Origin: Calycina herbarum
Taxonomy: Eukaryota > Ascomycota > Leotiomycetes > Helotiales > Pezizellaceae
Direction: 5' to 3'
Length of the DNA: 64,000 nt
Assembly (NCBI GenBank): GCA_001414485.1
Contig: LLEY01000030.1
Coordinates: 124,001 to 188,000 of the forward strand
A program made the translations under genes and the position numbers. The notes beneath the pieces were generated by a model that saw nothing but the letters and a program-made list of their open reading frames with translations, did no database searches and was not told the DNA's origin. Position 1 is the first letter of the stretch. The number at the start of each line of letters is the position of its first letter. Positions 23,538 to 35,222 of this stretch are shown piece after piece.

Positions 23538-24645
23538 ATGCCTTTCCTACCCACTCTTGCCCAACCTTTCACCCACCTGGCTTTCCCACCACCGGGCTCG
23601 TTTAATGGCCAGACAATGATCGTAACTGGCTCAAATACAGGTAAATTACTCCATCGAACTCTCTTCTTCCAAGATTCAATATATTAGCCCCAGCATTGTG
23701 GGGAAAAAACCATGACTAACACATCCAGGAATCGGTCTCGAAACAGCCTCCCATTTCCTCTCCCTTGGAGCATCCCACCTCATCCTCGGCGTCCGAACCC
23801 TCACCAAAGGCCAAACAGCAAAAGAAACACTCCTCTCCCGTTTCCCAGAAACGAAATGCAAGCTCGAGGTCTGGGAATTAAACATGTCCTCCTTCGCATC
23901 CATCCGCACCTTCTCTGCACGTGTAAACAAAGAGTTGCCGAGATTGGATGTGGTAATTTTAAACGCTGGTCTCGCTTCCCAGGAGTGGAATGTCAGTCCC
24001 GAAGGATGGGAGGAGACTTTACAAGTTAATGTTCTAGGCACTGTTTTGCTGGGGCTTTTATGCCTACCAAGACTATTGGAAACCAATGAGAAGTTTTACG
24101 GTCCGGAAGAGGATGGGAGGAAACCACATCTTGTGTTTGTAGGAAGCGACATCCATATGGATTCCCTTTTTCCCGAACGGCACTCCCCATCTGGAACAAT
24201 CCTTCAAACTCTTAACAGGAAAGAAAAATGGGAGGCGTCGCAGAAACTTGCTTCGACGGAAAGATATGCTGTTTCAAAACTTTTACTCACCTATTGTATC
24301 GTTTCTCTATCAACCAAAGTCGATAAAGAAAGGGTCATTGTCAACAACGTGACACCGGGATTCTGTAAATCGGAACTCTTGTCCAGAGAAGCAGGCATGC
24401 CCCTCCTCTTGAGAGTCGTGCAAAAGGTTGTTGCATGGGGTTGTGCAGACGGAGGGAAATGTGTTGTTGATGCTGCGATAAAGGGGGTGGAAAGTCATGG
24501 GAAGTTTTTAGACCATCAGAAGATCACTAAAATGGGAGATCTGGTTATAAGTGACGAAGGGAAGGTGGTAGGAGAGAGGGTTTGGGATGAGGTGGTGGGT
24601 GTTTTGATGAAGGTTGCTCCAGAGATTGGGTGGATGGGATTTTAG
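23538..24645 (+). CDS. Short-chain dehydrogenase/reductase (SDR)
   Basis: Two exons (23538-23640 and 23729-24645) around an 88-bp intron (GTAAAT donor, CCAG acceptor) give 339 residues. The splice falls exactly inside the cofactor loop and joins TGSNTG to IGLETA, rebuilding the TGxxxGxG NAD(P)-binding motif at residues 30-37. Further SDR landmarks are NAG (113-115), the catalytic Ser in VGSDIH (about 174) and YAVSK (Tyr214, Lys218). There is no signal peptide or membrane segment. Length and motif spacing fit the larger fungal SDRs of the retinol-dehydrogenase/WW-oxidoreductase-like group. It is an NAD(P)-dependent oxidoreductase of unknown substrate. Its 3' end faces the PHD-finger gene 258 bp away. 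Confidence 0.88.
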
Positions 24646-24903
24646 TTGACATGTTGTTTAGTATTAAATTTATCGTTTGGTTGCTTTTGGATTTGGATTT
24701 GTGGTGAAGTTTGATAACGACAAGGTTGAAACATCGAAGCGATTGAATTAATTTCTCTATTCATACATTCACTTCCCCCGAATTCTTCTTACTCAAACCC
24801 CAGCTTCCAATTTCCGAGACAATTGAGACTCAAGTTGGCAAAATTCTCGGCATAAACCCTCGGAATTTCTGCCGCGGCAAGACACCATAAGCGAAACACC
24901 CCT

Positions 24904-25918
24904 TCACCTCCCCAACTCTCGCTCAAGTAACGCCAATCTCCCATCTCTAACTCTAACCTCTTGTTCCAAATCCTTGATCTTCTCTCTCAAATCCTCGATA
25001 GTCTTTGAATATTGGCTCACACTCTCGAGTTCATTTGTAATTACACCGAGAGCTTTCTCTATCGAGGATGTGAAGGGGGAGTATTTTGATTTTCGCTTTT
25101 TGTGGGGTGGATTTGGTCGTGGGTCGGTTTTGCGTTTGTGATGAGATGGAGAAGATGGTGCATCTGGTTTTGAGGTTGGATTTGTGGTGAGAGAGGGGGG
25201 TGTTGGGTAAGATGTTCTTGTGATTTGGGTTGAAGATTGACTTGGTGGTTGGAGAGGAGGTGGTTGTGGAGATGGGTTCGTCGGTATGTTTGGCGTTTCG
25301 ATGTTTGAATCCCAGACTTCTTGCTGGCTTGGTATTTCCCCATTTATATCTTCTATTGGTATTCCCACTCTTGCTTCCACACTCTCACCAGTTTTCTCCT
25401 TCCCACAAGGAAGTTTATCAGGACAAAGAGCCGGGGGTTTATCCCAATCTCGAGCCGCACACTGGACAATCGTCAGTTCTTCTCTGTCTCTATCCTCCAT
25501 ACTTTCCTTTCGAGACAGGAGAGAAAACATACATGAGGACAAAACCAAAACTTCGGAACCCCATCAATACTAGGTTCCATACACTCAACGTGATAGCAAT
25601 TATCACAGGTCTCACACCCAATCAAATTATCCGGTGATCCGCAGACGAAGCAGAATGTATCGTGGGGACCTAGATGTTATCAGCACCTATTACAAAACTC
25701 ATGACCTAAGATTTCGGTTTTTCTAATCGTAGGATTGAGGCTTGTAATTATGAAATGGGAAAAAGGGGATTGAGGGAAGACCAATTCACGACGAAGAAAT
25801 ACAAGGTCAAAATATAGACAAAGGGAGACATACCATCATAATAATGTTCCCCTCCCCTCCATTCCCCCATCTCCTCCCCCGCATAAGCACCACCTCCATG
25901 TGTCCAACTATCTTCCAT
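24904..25918 (-). CDS. PHD-finger protein with C-terminal coiled coil
   Basis: Three exons (25918-25834, 25669-25533, 25461-24904) with introns of 164 and 71 bp give 259 residues. Exons 1-3 join in frame across a complete PHD finger, residues about 33-80: CFVCGS, CETCDNCYHVEC, then WFCPHCAARDW, i.e. C-x2-C, C-x2-C, H-x2-C, C-x2-C. The second intron splits the last Cys pair, which supports the model. PHD fingers read histone H3 tails in the nucleus (family knowledge). The remainder is Pro/Ser-rich, with a basic HHKRK and KKRKSK cluster that could be a nuclear localisation signal, and ends in a charged coiled coil (LREKIKDLEQEVRVRDGRL). No catalytic domain accompanies the finger, so a small chromatin-reader or adaptor role is inferred. 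Confidence 0.8.
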
Positions 25919-26417
25919 CATTTTCCCATCTCATTACTTCTGAGTATCCTTCACAATTTCAGTTCGTAAAAAAAGGAACAGGTTGGAAATATTACGTCAG
26001 AAACCCGCGCGGGGTAATCATGTAAGCAGAGCATAACTGTAAATTTAGCAGGTTGATTGCACGTGAGTGCACAAACGCGAGTGGCGGAAATCATTTTGGC
26101 TGGGTTACTCACAGCTTACTCTCAAAAAAACAAAAAAAAGTTAGATGGTGCAGATAGTAACCCGATATCGGAGGAGAGCTTGCTCGCTGTGAACAAAGTA
26201 TTAATTCAAAATTCGGCGCATGGGGAAAAAAGCAGGTGTAAGTGTAAGTGCCAATTAAATTCCAACACTCTATGAATCTCATCAAATTCCAAGTCTAACG
26301 TGAAAAGCAAGAAACGCCAAATAAAGGTGCGAGATAAAAATCAAGCACATGCAAAACCACCCCGCCACCATTGGCAAAATGCCCATCAAATCATCAATCG
26401 TCAATCCATCCCAGCCC
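25919..26417. other. Intergenic region between PHD gene promoter and allantoinase 3' end
   Basis: This 0.5-kb interval holds the presumed promoter of the minus-strand PHD gene and the 3' flank of the allantoinase gene. Nothing else is seen. Confidence 0.5.
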
Positions 26418-28122
26418 TCAAACCTCACGTTTCTCCAAAAGCAACCTCCCAACAGGCAACCCCCCCTTCCCAACAAACCCCCCATTCGCTCCCTCCCTCT
26501 CAAACACCTTCTGCCCCCTTACCCAAGTCTCCATAACCACACCCCTCATCTCCCGTCCCTGATACGGAGAAACCTTATTCCTAAAAAGCATCTGCTCCCT
26601 CCCCACCACAAAAGTCCCCGCATCATCAAAAACACAAACATCAGCATCCATCCCCGGTCTCAGCGCGCCCTTTTTGTGACTCAAACCCACCTGTTTCGCC
26701 GTATTCAACGCGCAAAGTCTCACAACATCAAGGATCGTAATCGGTGAAGAGGTAGCGCGATTCTTGGCTTCCGTCCAGAGGATTGGAAGACCAAGACCGA
26801 CGGAGGAGATCCCACCCCAGGAGGCGAAGAAATCCCCTTTCTCCTTTTTATCAGCTTGTTCTTGTGTCATTTCCTCGCCGTTAACGCCTTTAATCATTCC
26901 CGATATCGAGGCGGAGGAGCCGCAGCCGTGACTTAGGTTTTGGGGGAGGAGTTTGAGTTCTGGTGTGCAAGGGCTGTGGTCTGAGACTATAGTTTGGATT
27001 ACTGAATTCGAGGCCGAGAGTTCTTTCCATAGTCCATCGCGGTTAATGGAATTCCTAATGGGGGGACAGCATTTATGTCTTGTATCACCATCTTCAACCT
27101 CCTCACTCGCAAGAGCTAGGTAATGAAAGCATGTTTCTGCTGTTATTTTGACTCCTCGGGCTCGTGCTTGCTGGAGGATAGGGATTGCTTCTATAGCGGA
27201 GAGGTGGACGATGTGAAGCTGGAGTTGGGGTGCGAGATGGGAGAGGGAGAGAATTTCTTCGATGGCATAGGTTTCGAATGCTGGGGGACGGGAGGAGAGG
27301 AAGGTGTTGTAGGAGTCGAGGGGGCCGGAGGGTTCGAGGGGAGGAAGGGAGACTTGGACGTCGTCGCCTACTGAGGCGGTGATTGGGGGGATCATTTCGG
27401 CGTGGAACATTAGGGTTGTTTGGGAGGAGGAGAGGGTTTTCATTGCGAGTGCTACGTCACGCGATGAGACTGCGGGGAATTCGTCGACCTGTTGAGAGTG
27501 AGTTAGTATTATGAGGGGGATGTGTATAGCAAGAATATGGGGAATAAAGACTTACACCACTCTCAATTAAGAAGCCCTTGAATCCACGAACACCTGCTTC
27601 GATTAGGGGTAATAGTTCATCCGCATTACCGGGGATTATTCCGCCATAGAAGCCAACGTCAACCCAGCATTGGCCTTCAGCAGCCTTGATTTTCTCCTTC
27701 AACCCATTGACGGTGGTAGTAGGAGGGATTGCATTCAAGGGCATATCAATGACAGTTGTCACTCCACCAGAAGCTGCCGCCCGAGTACCCGTATTGAAAC
27801 CCTCCCATTCTGTACGACCTGGCTCATTTAAATGTACATGGGCGTCAACAAGACCCGGTAGTAACAAATGAGGGGAGTGATCTTTGTATATTGTATTCGG
27901 AGGGAAGCTGGCGGGTGGAAGGATGGTAGGTAGGATTGATATAATGGTCCCGGTCTGCGGAGATATCGTGAGGGTAGCTGGGGAAACCACCAGATTGTTG
28001 TTCTCGTCGAAGATCACGGCTCGACTGGAGACCAGAACGGTGAGGGGGAGGTTGGCATGGTGAGGTGGTGTATGGGCGGGTGTAGGGTAGGGAATTTGAC
28101 CGGAGGAAGTGTTGAGCGTCAT
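26418..28122 (-). CDS. DAL1: Allantoinase (cyclic amidohydrolase)
   Basis: Two exons (28122-27556 and 27488-26418) flank a 67-bp intron (GTAAGT, CAACAG) and give 545 residues. The enzyme hydrolyses allantoin to allantoate in purine-nitrogen use. Metal-site residues are all visible: [17 protein letters not shown] with His95 and His97, the bridging Lys182 in [11 protein letters not shown], His218 in MFHAEM, His284 in LHIVHLS, and Asp359 in [21 protein letters not shown] is characteristic of allantoinase rather than dihydroorotase. The C-terminus has the usual [16 protein letters not shown] block. The protein is somewhat longer than typical (about 450-470) because of a 30-residue N-terminal extension and insertions, including a charged one at about 400-430 ([15 protein letters not shown]). 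Three GATA sites lie upstream. Confidence 0.92.
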
Positions 28123-28243
28123 GGTAAAGGGGTTTGCGATCGCCCAGGGGGCTTTTTAAAAGCTTTAAGATGGTGGAAAGAAGTAATTGAGGGTAGAGGG
28201 GTCTGTAGGAGGTTCCAAACAACAAATGGAAGGGTGGAATGTG

Positions 28244-28275
28244 CTTATCGTGGGGCGTAGATAAGAGATTGATAG
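28244..28275. promoter_or_regulatory. Cluster of GATA-factor sites upstream of allantoinase
   Basis: Three GATA core motifs occur within 32 bp: CTTATC (28244-28249), GATAAG (28260-28265) and TGATAG (28270-28275), 122-153 bp before the allantoinase ATG. Closely spaced GATAA sites are the known targets of the nitrogen regulators AreA/NIT2 and are typical of purine-catabolism promoters. Binding is inferred, not shown. Confidence 0.55.
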
Positions 28276-31158
28276 CAAACTGGAGAAGCTAATAAGGACT
28301 TGAAAGGTGAAACTTCGAGCGTATTTTCTTTATACAAAGCAAAGATGGAGAGGAAAAGAAACCAATCTGGGGAAGAAGAAGAAAGGAAACAATCCCGCAG
28401 GGGTTTTGTGGGGTACAGCAAGCCATCAAGCCATCAAGCCAGCACGGGCAAATCCCCAATGCACTTGCATCTGAAAATGGGTGAGATTGAGATGGAGTCA
28501 ACAACACCGCAGAGGGGAGACCCAAACAAAACCCACCAACAGCCCACCAAATCCTTATCTCCCGTCGACTCCTATCGCCAGCCGCGGCCCCAAGTCGGGT
28601 ACCCGTAAAGTACAAGCCATAGAGGGGCAGTTTGAAGCCATATGTGAATGCTAAAACACTTAGAAGACGCCTAGAGCTGCATGTTCGGTCTGTGGCATGG
28701 TTTCTCTCGAGTAAGAGTTTGGCGTTTTGATACTTTGCCTACCGGATCGTGCGGTGCTACTTTTACCAGCTTGGAGATGACCAGTCCGGACCGGCAGGAG
28801 TTCGGTACCACCACATGCTGAATTGGAGAGAAGATACAAGATACGATGTCTAGATACATCAGCAATGGATCTCAGATTATCGAGTAATAGTAATACATAT
28901 CTGTGGTGGAAACTCGTTGCGCGTGGGGCATAATCAGCGAGCGTTGATGTCGTTTTGCACTGATTTCTTCTCAGGCGAATCCCGGATGCGCTTTGGTGCA
29001 CTCACTTAGCGGTCGCCGTAATGCTGTCAGCAGCACGACCCATAAATTCGGAAGTTTCGGCCCGGGAGCGGCCTGCAGGAGCGAAATCGGCTGGTCAGCC
29101 AGAATAAGCATCGAGGCGTACTAAGCGTGAACTCTCCTTGACAACCTCCTCTTCGACACGCTTCTCTTACTCGATCATTACTCGAATTAAATTCGACAAC
29201 ATATCCCAATTACTCGATAGAAACCCGGTTCGTAAGCCAAACTGCAAACAATACCCAAACAATTCCCTCAAGGTCTGCGAGACTGCTTGATAGACGCATC
29301 ATCGATCGATTCATCGCGAATAGAATCAATGGACTTCGGGGCAGGGTGAACATTCGGAGAACGGAGAAAGGAGAAAGGAGAAAGGCGTGCTTGGACCATG
29401 GCCCCCTCGGTGGCATCCACAGCCTCTTTCTTCGTGGCTACCTTCCTGAGGAGGCGATGTCTTGTGTCGCCATGAACTGAGGGGGATAAGCTTTGTTGGG
29501 GTGTTGGAGGAGTCAGGTTACAGGTTATACAACTGCTCTGGAGAACATGGCTTTTAGCCTGCCACGAGAGCTGACGACAACAAGCTCTTGCTACCGCCCA
29601 TCCCAACTCCCGATATTTGATTTGTTTGGTAACGACAAGGTGGACGAATGACACACACCTCCTCCTTCTAGAACCGCTCAATCCTGGTTCTTCGTGGATG
29701 GCGCAAGGGAGCAAGAGAGCATGTTATTGGTGCCGCGGAATACACTCCGTCCATTGACAAAGCATGTTGGCAAGACACTGGCACTTCAAAATCGATAGGG
29801 CTGGCCCTTCTGATATCGAATGCGTACTCGGTACGAGTGTGCGCTTTTCAGCGGCACAAATCATCCTCTTTCTTTCCTTTGCCTCATTGCGATCCTTCCA
29901 TCTTGAAGATTTTAACTTGCAAGAGCCGATTAGATTAGCCAAGTGGCAAGCATGTCATGGATTTCCCTATCCTTCCAAGTCCACGACTCATGATTTCATT
30001 TGGACTTCTGGCGCTTCTATCTCTTGGTCATCATGGTGTTTCATTGATCGGATTGGATAGTTCTTAGTACCTTGCTAATTTCAACTTGCAGTCGAGAGAA
30101 GCTCTTTTGTTCTTGGCAATGCTATGATCCTGGTGTCGTTGAGTTTTGGCTAAAACGTGACGTATGCCATATGAGCTTGTATATTTCTTGGATGAGCTTT
30201 GAAGGAAAACACGTCCGGTTATAGTCAAAATGGAAAGAACTACGTACTCAATCTCGTCATTTCATCAAGCTGCGCAATCGTCGTGTTTATCAAATCGTTC
30301 TTCTTCTCTTCCTAAAGACCTCAGCAGCACCGGTATTACTTTGCGTTGTTGAGGAGAAGGAAGCAGGCCAAGCAAACGCTGTCGACATGTACCTTGAATT
30401 TTACGACATGGCGAAGCGCCGTGGCAAAAAGAACCAAGTATCAACACAAAAACCTGGGTCTCTTTTGATTATCAGGATGTGTGGTGATTGACTCCTTCCC
30501 CTGCATTCTCCACAATGCCCAGCAGCCAGGGGGAGTGTCGATCGTTTTCGGATTTTTTGCTACTCTGTTCAGTGGAGCTTACCGCCCCCTCTTTCCGAGT
30601 TCTGAGTCTCTGACCGCCGTGGCGATGTTCTCGAATGTCCTTTTTGTTCGTAATTCATCGTAATTGTATATGGTATCTCTCCGTCCACCTTGAAAATGCA
30701 GAAATGCATGTACAATCCACGGTGGTGACCGTTGTAGGAAGGTACAGGGAATCCGCCAAGCCGGCACTCTTGGCGGGAAGATGGCGATCCTGTGGTCTCC
30801 TGCATGCGGGGGGATATTTGATGTGGACAGTTGACCTTTACCTGTACAATCATTGGCTAATGGGGTGATGTTGGAATTCCTACAGGATCTGAATAGTATC
30901 AGACATGGTCTTCTATAAAGCCTTTCATGTGAGGAGACGCGCGTCCTTACTCTTGATGGTGTGCCTTTTTCGTGGTTTTTAACTGTTGTACTATGTTTCT
31001 TTAATCTCGACGGCGATGGATACTCGATGGGAAGGTGGCCAACCAAGGGACCCCTTTTCTTTACATTCCAGAGCCCCATAGCCACTTCGGTAAGTTTATG
31101 GACGACATAGTGGACCGAAGAGTGACTTTTGCCCGAGTGGTATTTGTTTATTGAGATG
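28276..31158. other. Long intergenic region
   Basis: Nearly 2.9 kb separates the divergent allantoinase and dioxygenase genes. Composition is normal and both strands hold scattered short frames, the longest a minus-strand frame at 30579-31172 without any recognisable domain. No RNA gene or transposon was seen. It may contain upstream regulatory DNA for both neighbours. Confidence 0.45.
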
Positions 31159-31165
31159 TATATAA
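31159..31165 (+). promoter_or_regulatory. Candidate TATA box of the dioxygenase gene
   Basis: TATATAA lies 82 bp before the ATG at 31247, a plausible distance for a fungal core promoter. It is followed by a pyrimidine-rich leader (CTCCTCTCACTTCC). Confidence 0.4.
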
Positions 31166-31246
31166 TCGACATGTACTCCTCTCACTTCCACAGACAACTT
31201 CATCAGTGAAGCAAGAACTCTCATTACCACCACCAATCCAGACAAT

Positions 31247-32586
31247 ATGAAGTTTTCCACTCTTTCTTCCGCTGCTGCCTTGATCGGCGCGGTCACTGTG
31301 CAAGCACACCCAGGTCATGACGTTAAGCAAGAAGTCCGAGAGCGTGCAGAGGGACTCGCTGGAATGAAGAGAGATATCAGTCACTGTGCCGAAATCCTCA
31401 AAAAGCGAGGTATCCAAGAGCGAACCGTCAAAAGACGATCTGAAGTTTTGAGAAGAGAAAGAGAGAAGAGAGGTCTTTCCACTGGTAAGCCATCATATCC
31501 AAAACCCAGTTCGACCAAAATACTAAGGAACACAGCACCTCACTTCATCACTGCCCGCGATTTGGGTACCATCGAAAAACGAGACGGCAACCAAGTTCTC
31601 AACACCAGTCATCTTTCCCCCATCGATTACAGCCCAGATACACCATTGGATGTCCTCTTCGCCGGAAACCAATCTTGTATTCTCGTCCCAGAGACTACTG
31701 AGGGACCATACTATGTTTCTGGGGAATATGTGAGAGAGGATGTTCGTGAGGCACCTGTTCAGAAGGGTGTTGATCTCGTCCTCGATATCTTGGTTCTTGA
31801 TACCTCCACTTGCGAGCCTGTACCTGACATTTATGGTATGTGAAGGACGAAGATAGAGGGTAAGGGGAAAGTAGCTAACAAGAAAATAGTTGAGTTCTGG
31901 CAAGCAAATGCTACTGGTGTTTACAGTGGTGTGATTGCTAACGGAAACAACGGCGGTGCAGAAAACATCAACGCCACTTTCCAACGTGGGATTCAACCTA
32001 CTAACAGTGAGGGAGTAACGCAATTCACTGGCTATTACCCAGGTCATTATACTGGACGTACTGAGCATATCCATGTTGCTACTCATTTGAATGGATCGTA
32101 TGTATTCTATTTCCCTTCCCTCTCCCCCAACCAGACCTAACTGTATGAAATAGTGTCCTCCCAAACAGCACATTCGCAGGAACAACAATCTCCCACGTCG
32201 GCCAAATCTTCTTCGACGCCTCCCTTACCGCTCTCGTCGCACCAAACCCTATCTACGCCGCCAACACGCAACCCGTCACCACCAACGCCCAAGATGGAAT
32301 TTTCTTCCAGGAAGCTGCGACCGGTCATGATCCTATTGCTCATTACTCGCTTTTGAGCGAGGATGTTAATGATGGTGTTTTCGCATGGATCGCATTCGGT
32401 ATTGATCCTGCTCGAAATGGGACTATGCGCGCGGCTGCTACGTTGACTTCTGGTGGTGGTGTGGTGAATAATAATACTGGTGGGCCTGGAGGTCCGGGTG
32501 GTCCAGGTGGTCCAGGGGGTCCGGGGGGTCCAAACGGCACTGGGCCACCGGGACCTCCTCCTACTGCTGCTGTTAGGTTGGTTTAG
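31247..32586 (+). CDS. Secreted intradiol ring-cleavage dioxygenase
   Basis: The model has four exons (31247-31484, 31536-31835, 31890-32097, 32154-32586) with introns of 51, 54 and 56 bp and encodes 392 residues. The first intron is a multiple of three without stops, so a longer unspliced form is conceivable. A signal peptide (MKFSTLSSAAALIGAVTVQA) is followed by a basic pro-like region with several KR/RR pairs (to about residue 80). The catalytic core starts at ETTEGPYYVSGE. It keeps the non-haem Fe(III) ligand set of the family: Tyr191 in TGVYSGV, a Tyr in GYYPGHY, and His239/His241 in TEHIHV. The C-terminus is a GGP repeat tail. Such enzymes cleave catechol or hydroxyquinol rings outside the cell and are found in lignin- and phenolic-degrading or plant-associated fungi. 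The exact substrate is unknown. Confidence 0.9.
32479..32532 (+). repeat. GGTCC-type triplet repeat encoding a Gly-Gly-Pro tail
   Basis: About five consecutive 9-bp units (GGWCCDGGN-like) encode (GGP)n near the end of the dioxygenase, followed by Asn-Gly-Thr and a Pro-rich end. The unit could change copy number by slippage. Confidence 0.75.
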
Positions 32587-33376
32587 GTTTTTGATGGGAG
32601 ATTGAGAGTGTGAGAAGGAGGCTTGATGATGAGCTGGTGATGAGAGGGATGGGTTGTGAGAATGAATTGGGGTGGGGAGGCGAGGAGGGAGATGGGTAGT
32701 AGATGGGGTTTGAACTTCTTGAAATACATATATACATATTCTTTTAGGGGAATGACAAAATTGATTTACGGAGTATGGCTGAATACTGTTTACTCTACTT
32801 GTAGTGATTTTCCGAGACATCTCCTTTCCCTAAGAGTGATCTTGAGTCGCGAATTTGTTATCGCTTACGAGGGAAGAGAAGTTGGTAAAGAAGTAGTGGA
32901 ATGATCTCAACAAGGTTTTAACTTGTCGATTGTATTATTGGTAGGTAGCCTATTACTAGCCTACAATCTTGAACTTTACTATTAATAGGTTACCTGGAAA
33001 TAGCCTGTGTTCTCAGATGGTGCTGTTAGTAGGTCACCTACTGTTTTACTTACTCTTCCGCTTCTTTGGGACTCTGAAAGTCTATGTAACCTTTCTTCGT
33101 CTTCTTTAACTTCTAATTTGAGAGATGTGGCGAGGTTTAGTGATGGGAGTAGTACTGATAGAGATACAACTTCTGCTTCTGGGGATGTTGAGAGCACCTA
33201 GGCGGAGGCGAGACGAGAAGGAGGCCTTGGAGAAGAAGAATTTTCGAGTATCATTTCTTATTACTGGTGGTGGAGGTACTAGATATCAGTGTATAATAGA
33301 ATAGCTTTCGATGAAGTTATATACTTGATTACTAATTTAATAGCTTAGTCTCAAACTTTATTAGCATAATCTATTA
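32587..33376. other. Intergenic region upstream of pogo copy 2
   Basis: This is the 3' flank of the dioxygenase gene. Overlapping frames at 32982-33201 on both strands have no recognisable domain. Short inverted words around GTAGGTAGCCTATTACTAG occur near 32940-33005, with no clear meaning. Confidence 0.4.
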
Positions 33377-35222
33377 ACGTGGTTTATCAGTGCTCCGCGC
33401 ATATCAGCATGCCGCGCACTTTCCCACTTCCCCACTACTTCAAAGTATAATTAGTTAACCACACTATATAAATTTAATTAAAACTACTTTTAATCTGATG
33501 AACTAGACATATCTACATCTACTTGACAAGTTCGCGCATTATGACCAGCTTTTCCACAAGTGCTACAGCGCCTACTAGTTAATTTCCCCTCCCTCCAACT
33601 ACCACCCTTAACACGCATATCGCGTCGAACCTGCTCATCTACGTCCTTCTGCGCCAAAATATCCTATGCATCCTCTATAGTAAGTGCACTGCCTTGACAA
33701 ATACGAGTCTTCCTAGCTCTGCGACGCTTACTAAGGGCTTTATTTGCTGCTCGAAGTGTGCGTACCTCAGCGGTTAAATGGGTCACTTTGCTCTGTGCCT
33801 TTCGCTAACGCAACAACTGTCTGGAAAATAGGTGTTAGCGAGCTTCCTTGGTGACTAGCAATCCGGTCCTTGACAAGAGTTGTTTGTAAAAGAGCTTCGG
33901 CGGGGTTGTAAGGAGTCTAAGAGACCTAAGGGTCAGCGTTGGCAGAGGGGGGCCTAGTAGGGGTCGGTGTCTGTAACTTTATATTAAGCTTTGAAATCAT
34001 AGCCTGTGGATTAAAAGGTACTAAGCTAGCCCCGCGGAATCCAGCTTAAGCGTTTTAGGCTGTTATTGATTTTGTGTACGCTGCTTTAAAGGCGAGAAAG
34101 AACTCGACCTTTATAATATAGTTAATATAAGCTTTAATAAAAGTCTTAATTTGTCGACTATATACCTGTTTTAAGGTACTAAAACACCTAACATTAAGTA
34201 GCTAGGTTAAATGAGAAGAGTAAGGAGGTAGTCCAAGAGTAATAATGTTATGTGCCTTGTAGTACTCTTAGAATTCGGCTAATTTATAACTCTTATGCCT
34301 ATTAAAGACAAGTATTCGATATAGACCCTTTGCTTAAGTAGAAGTATACTTATTAAAGTGCTTAAGCCATTCTAGACCTGTCTTATTATTTGTCTAGCCG
34401 TTGCTTATTAGTTTAATAACCTAGTTGTATAAAAGGCCGCCCTTAGTATACTAATTCGTAAGATAATTCTTCCCTTAAACTACTAAAAATGGAGGAATAC
34501 TCCCACCTTCGCTGTTAATATAAGCAATTGCAGTAGCCTATTCTCGATTACCTAGCTGAACTGCCTTGCCTCTGCCACGTCGATCTATGCATGTAACAAC
34601 CATAGAAGGAGTAATCATACCTATTATAAAGCCGGTCTCGTCGAAATTCCAAAAATCGTAGTCTAGAATACCGTATTTTACCCTTATATTCTCCACTAGT
34701 CGAAACCATACGCTAATAAGCTTAGGATCTTTGTATAAGGCTCTTTGAAAGTCGTAAACACGATTAAAACGCGTCTTTAAGGCTAGTTATAGTTATACGA
34801 ATCGATACGCCTAGAGCTTCCTAACACGTCTCCCCCCCCGCGATTTAAGAATATAATTCGCTATATCTTCTACACCAGCAAGCTGGGGCGCAAACCCTCT
34901 AGTATCCAAATCAAGTATATATCGAACAATAACATCCTCCTCTAACTCAGTCAATTTAAGTGATTTAGGCTGGTATTCGCTATGAGATATGCCGTTCATT
35001 CGATCACGGAGTATGCTTTCGGCAACATTGTAGAGTTTAGCAGCGCGTCTACGACTCATTTTTTTTGTAGATCGAATAGCTTCTATTGCCATATTGATTC
35101 GTGCTTCTTGATCTTGAATTAGCATTGTTGTTGTAGAGAAAACGCGTGTTAAAGTGATAAGGTAGGAAAATGAGGAAAAGTGCGCGGCATGCTGATATGC
35201 GCGGCGCACTGATAAACCACGT
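33377..35222 (-). mobile_element. Pogo/Fot1-type DNA transposon, copy 2 (partly RIP-mutated)
   Basis: This 1846-bp element is flanked by TA (33375-33376, 35223-35224). Its inverted ends of about 48 bp start ACGTGGTTTATCAGTGC and contain a second motif, CAGCATGCCGCGCAC. The interior aligns with copy 1 at 4959-6819 in the same orientation, but RIP-type decay is milder. The TIR core differs in sequence from copy 1, although the outermost bases and overall layout are shared, so these are sister families rather than copies of one element. Confidence 0.88.
33490..35125 (-). pseudogene. Pogo/Fot1 transposase (DDE_1), C-terminal two thirds decayed
   Basis: The likely start is the Met at 35125 (MLIQDQEARINMAIEAI). 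The first 105 or so residues are intact and contain a psq/CENP-B-type helix-turn-helix (KKMSRRRAAKLYNVAESIL), then a second HTH segment (LTELEEDVIVRYILDLD). Past 34811 stops appear, but the DDE_1 catalytic block is readable near 34640 (NFDETGFIIG) and further on as SIPPFLVV and GLEWLKHFNKYT. The frame ends with a CCHC zinc knuckle (RCSTCGKAGHNARTCQVD) and a Ser-rich tail, stop at 33490, as in fungal Fot1/pogo transposases. It is inactive as a transposase; the N-terminal part alone could still be translated as a TIR-binding peptide. Confidence 0.85.

Noticed and set aside
30579..31172. 197-residue minus-strand frame in front of the dioxygenase gene
   Set aside because: It overlaps the dioxygenase promoter, contains no recognisable domain, has irregular composition and lacks splice signals; most likely a chance frame.
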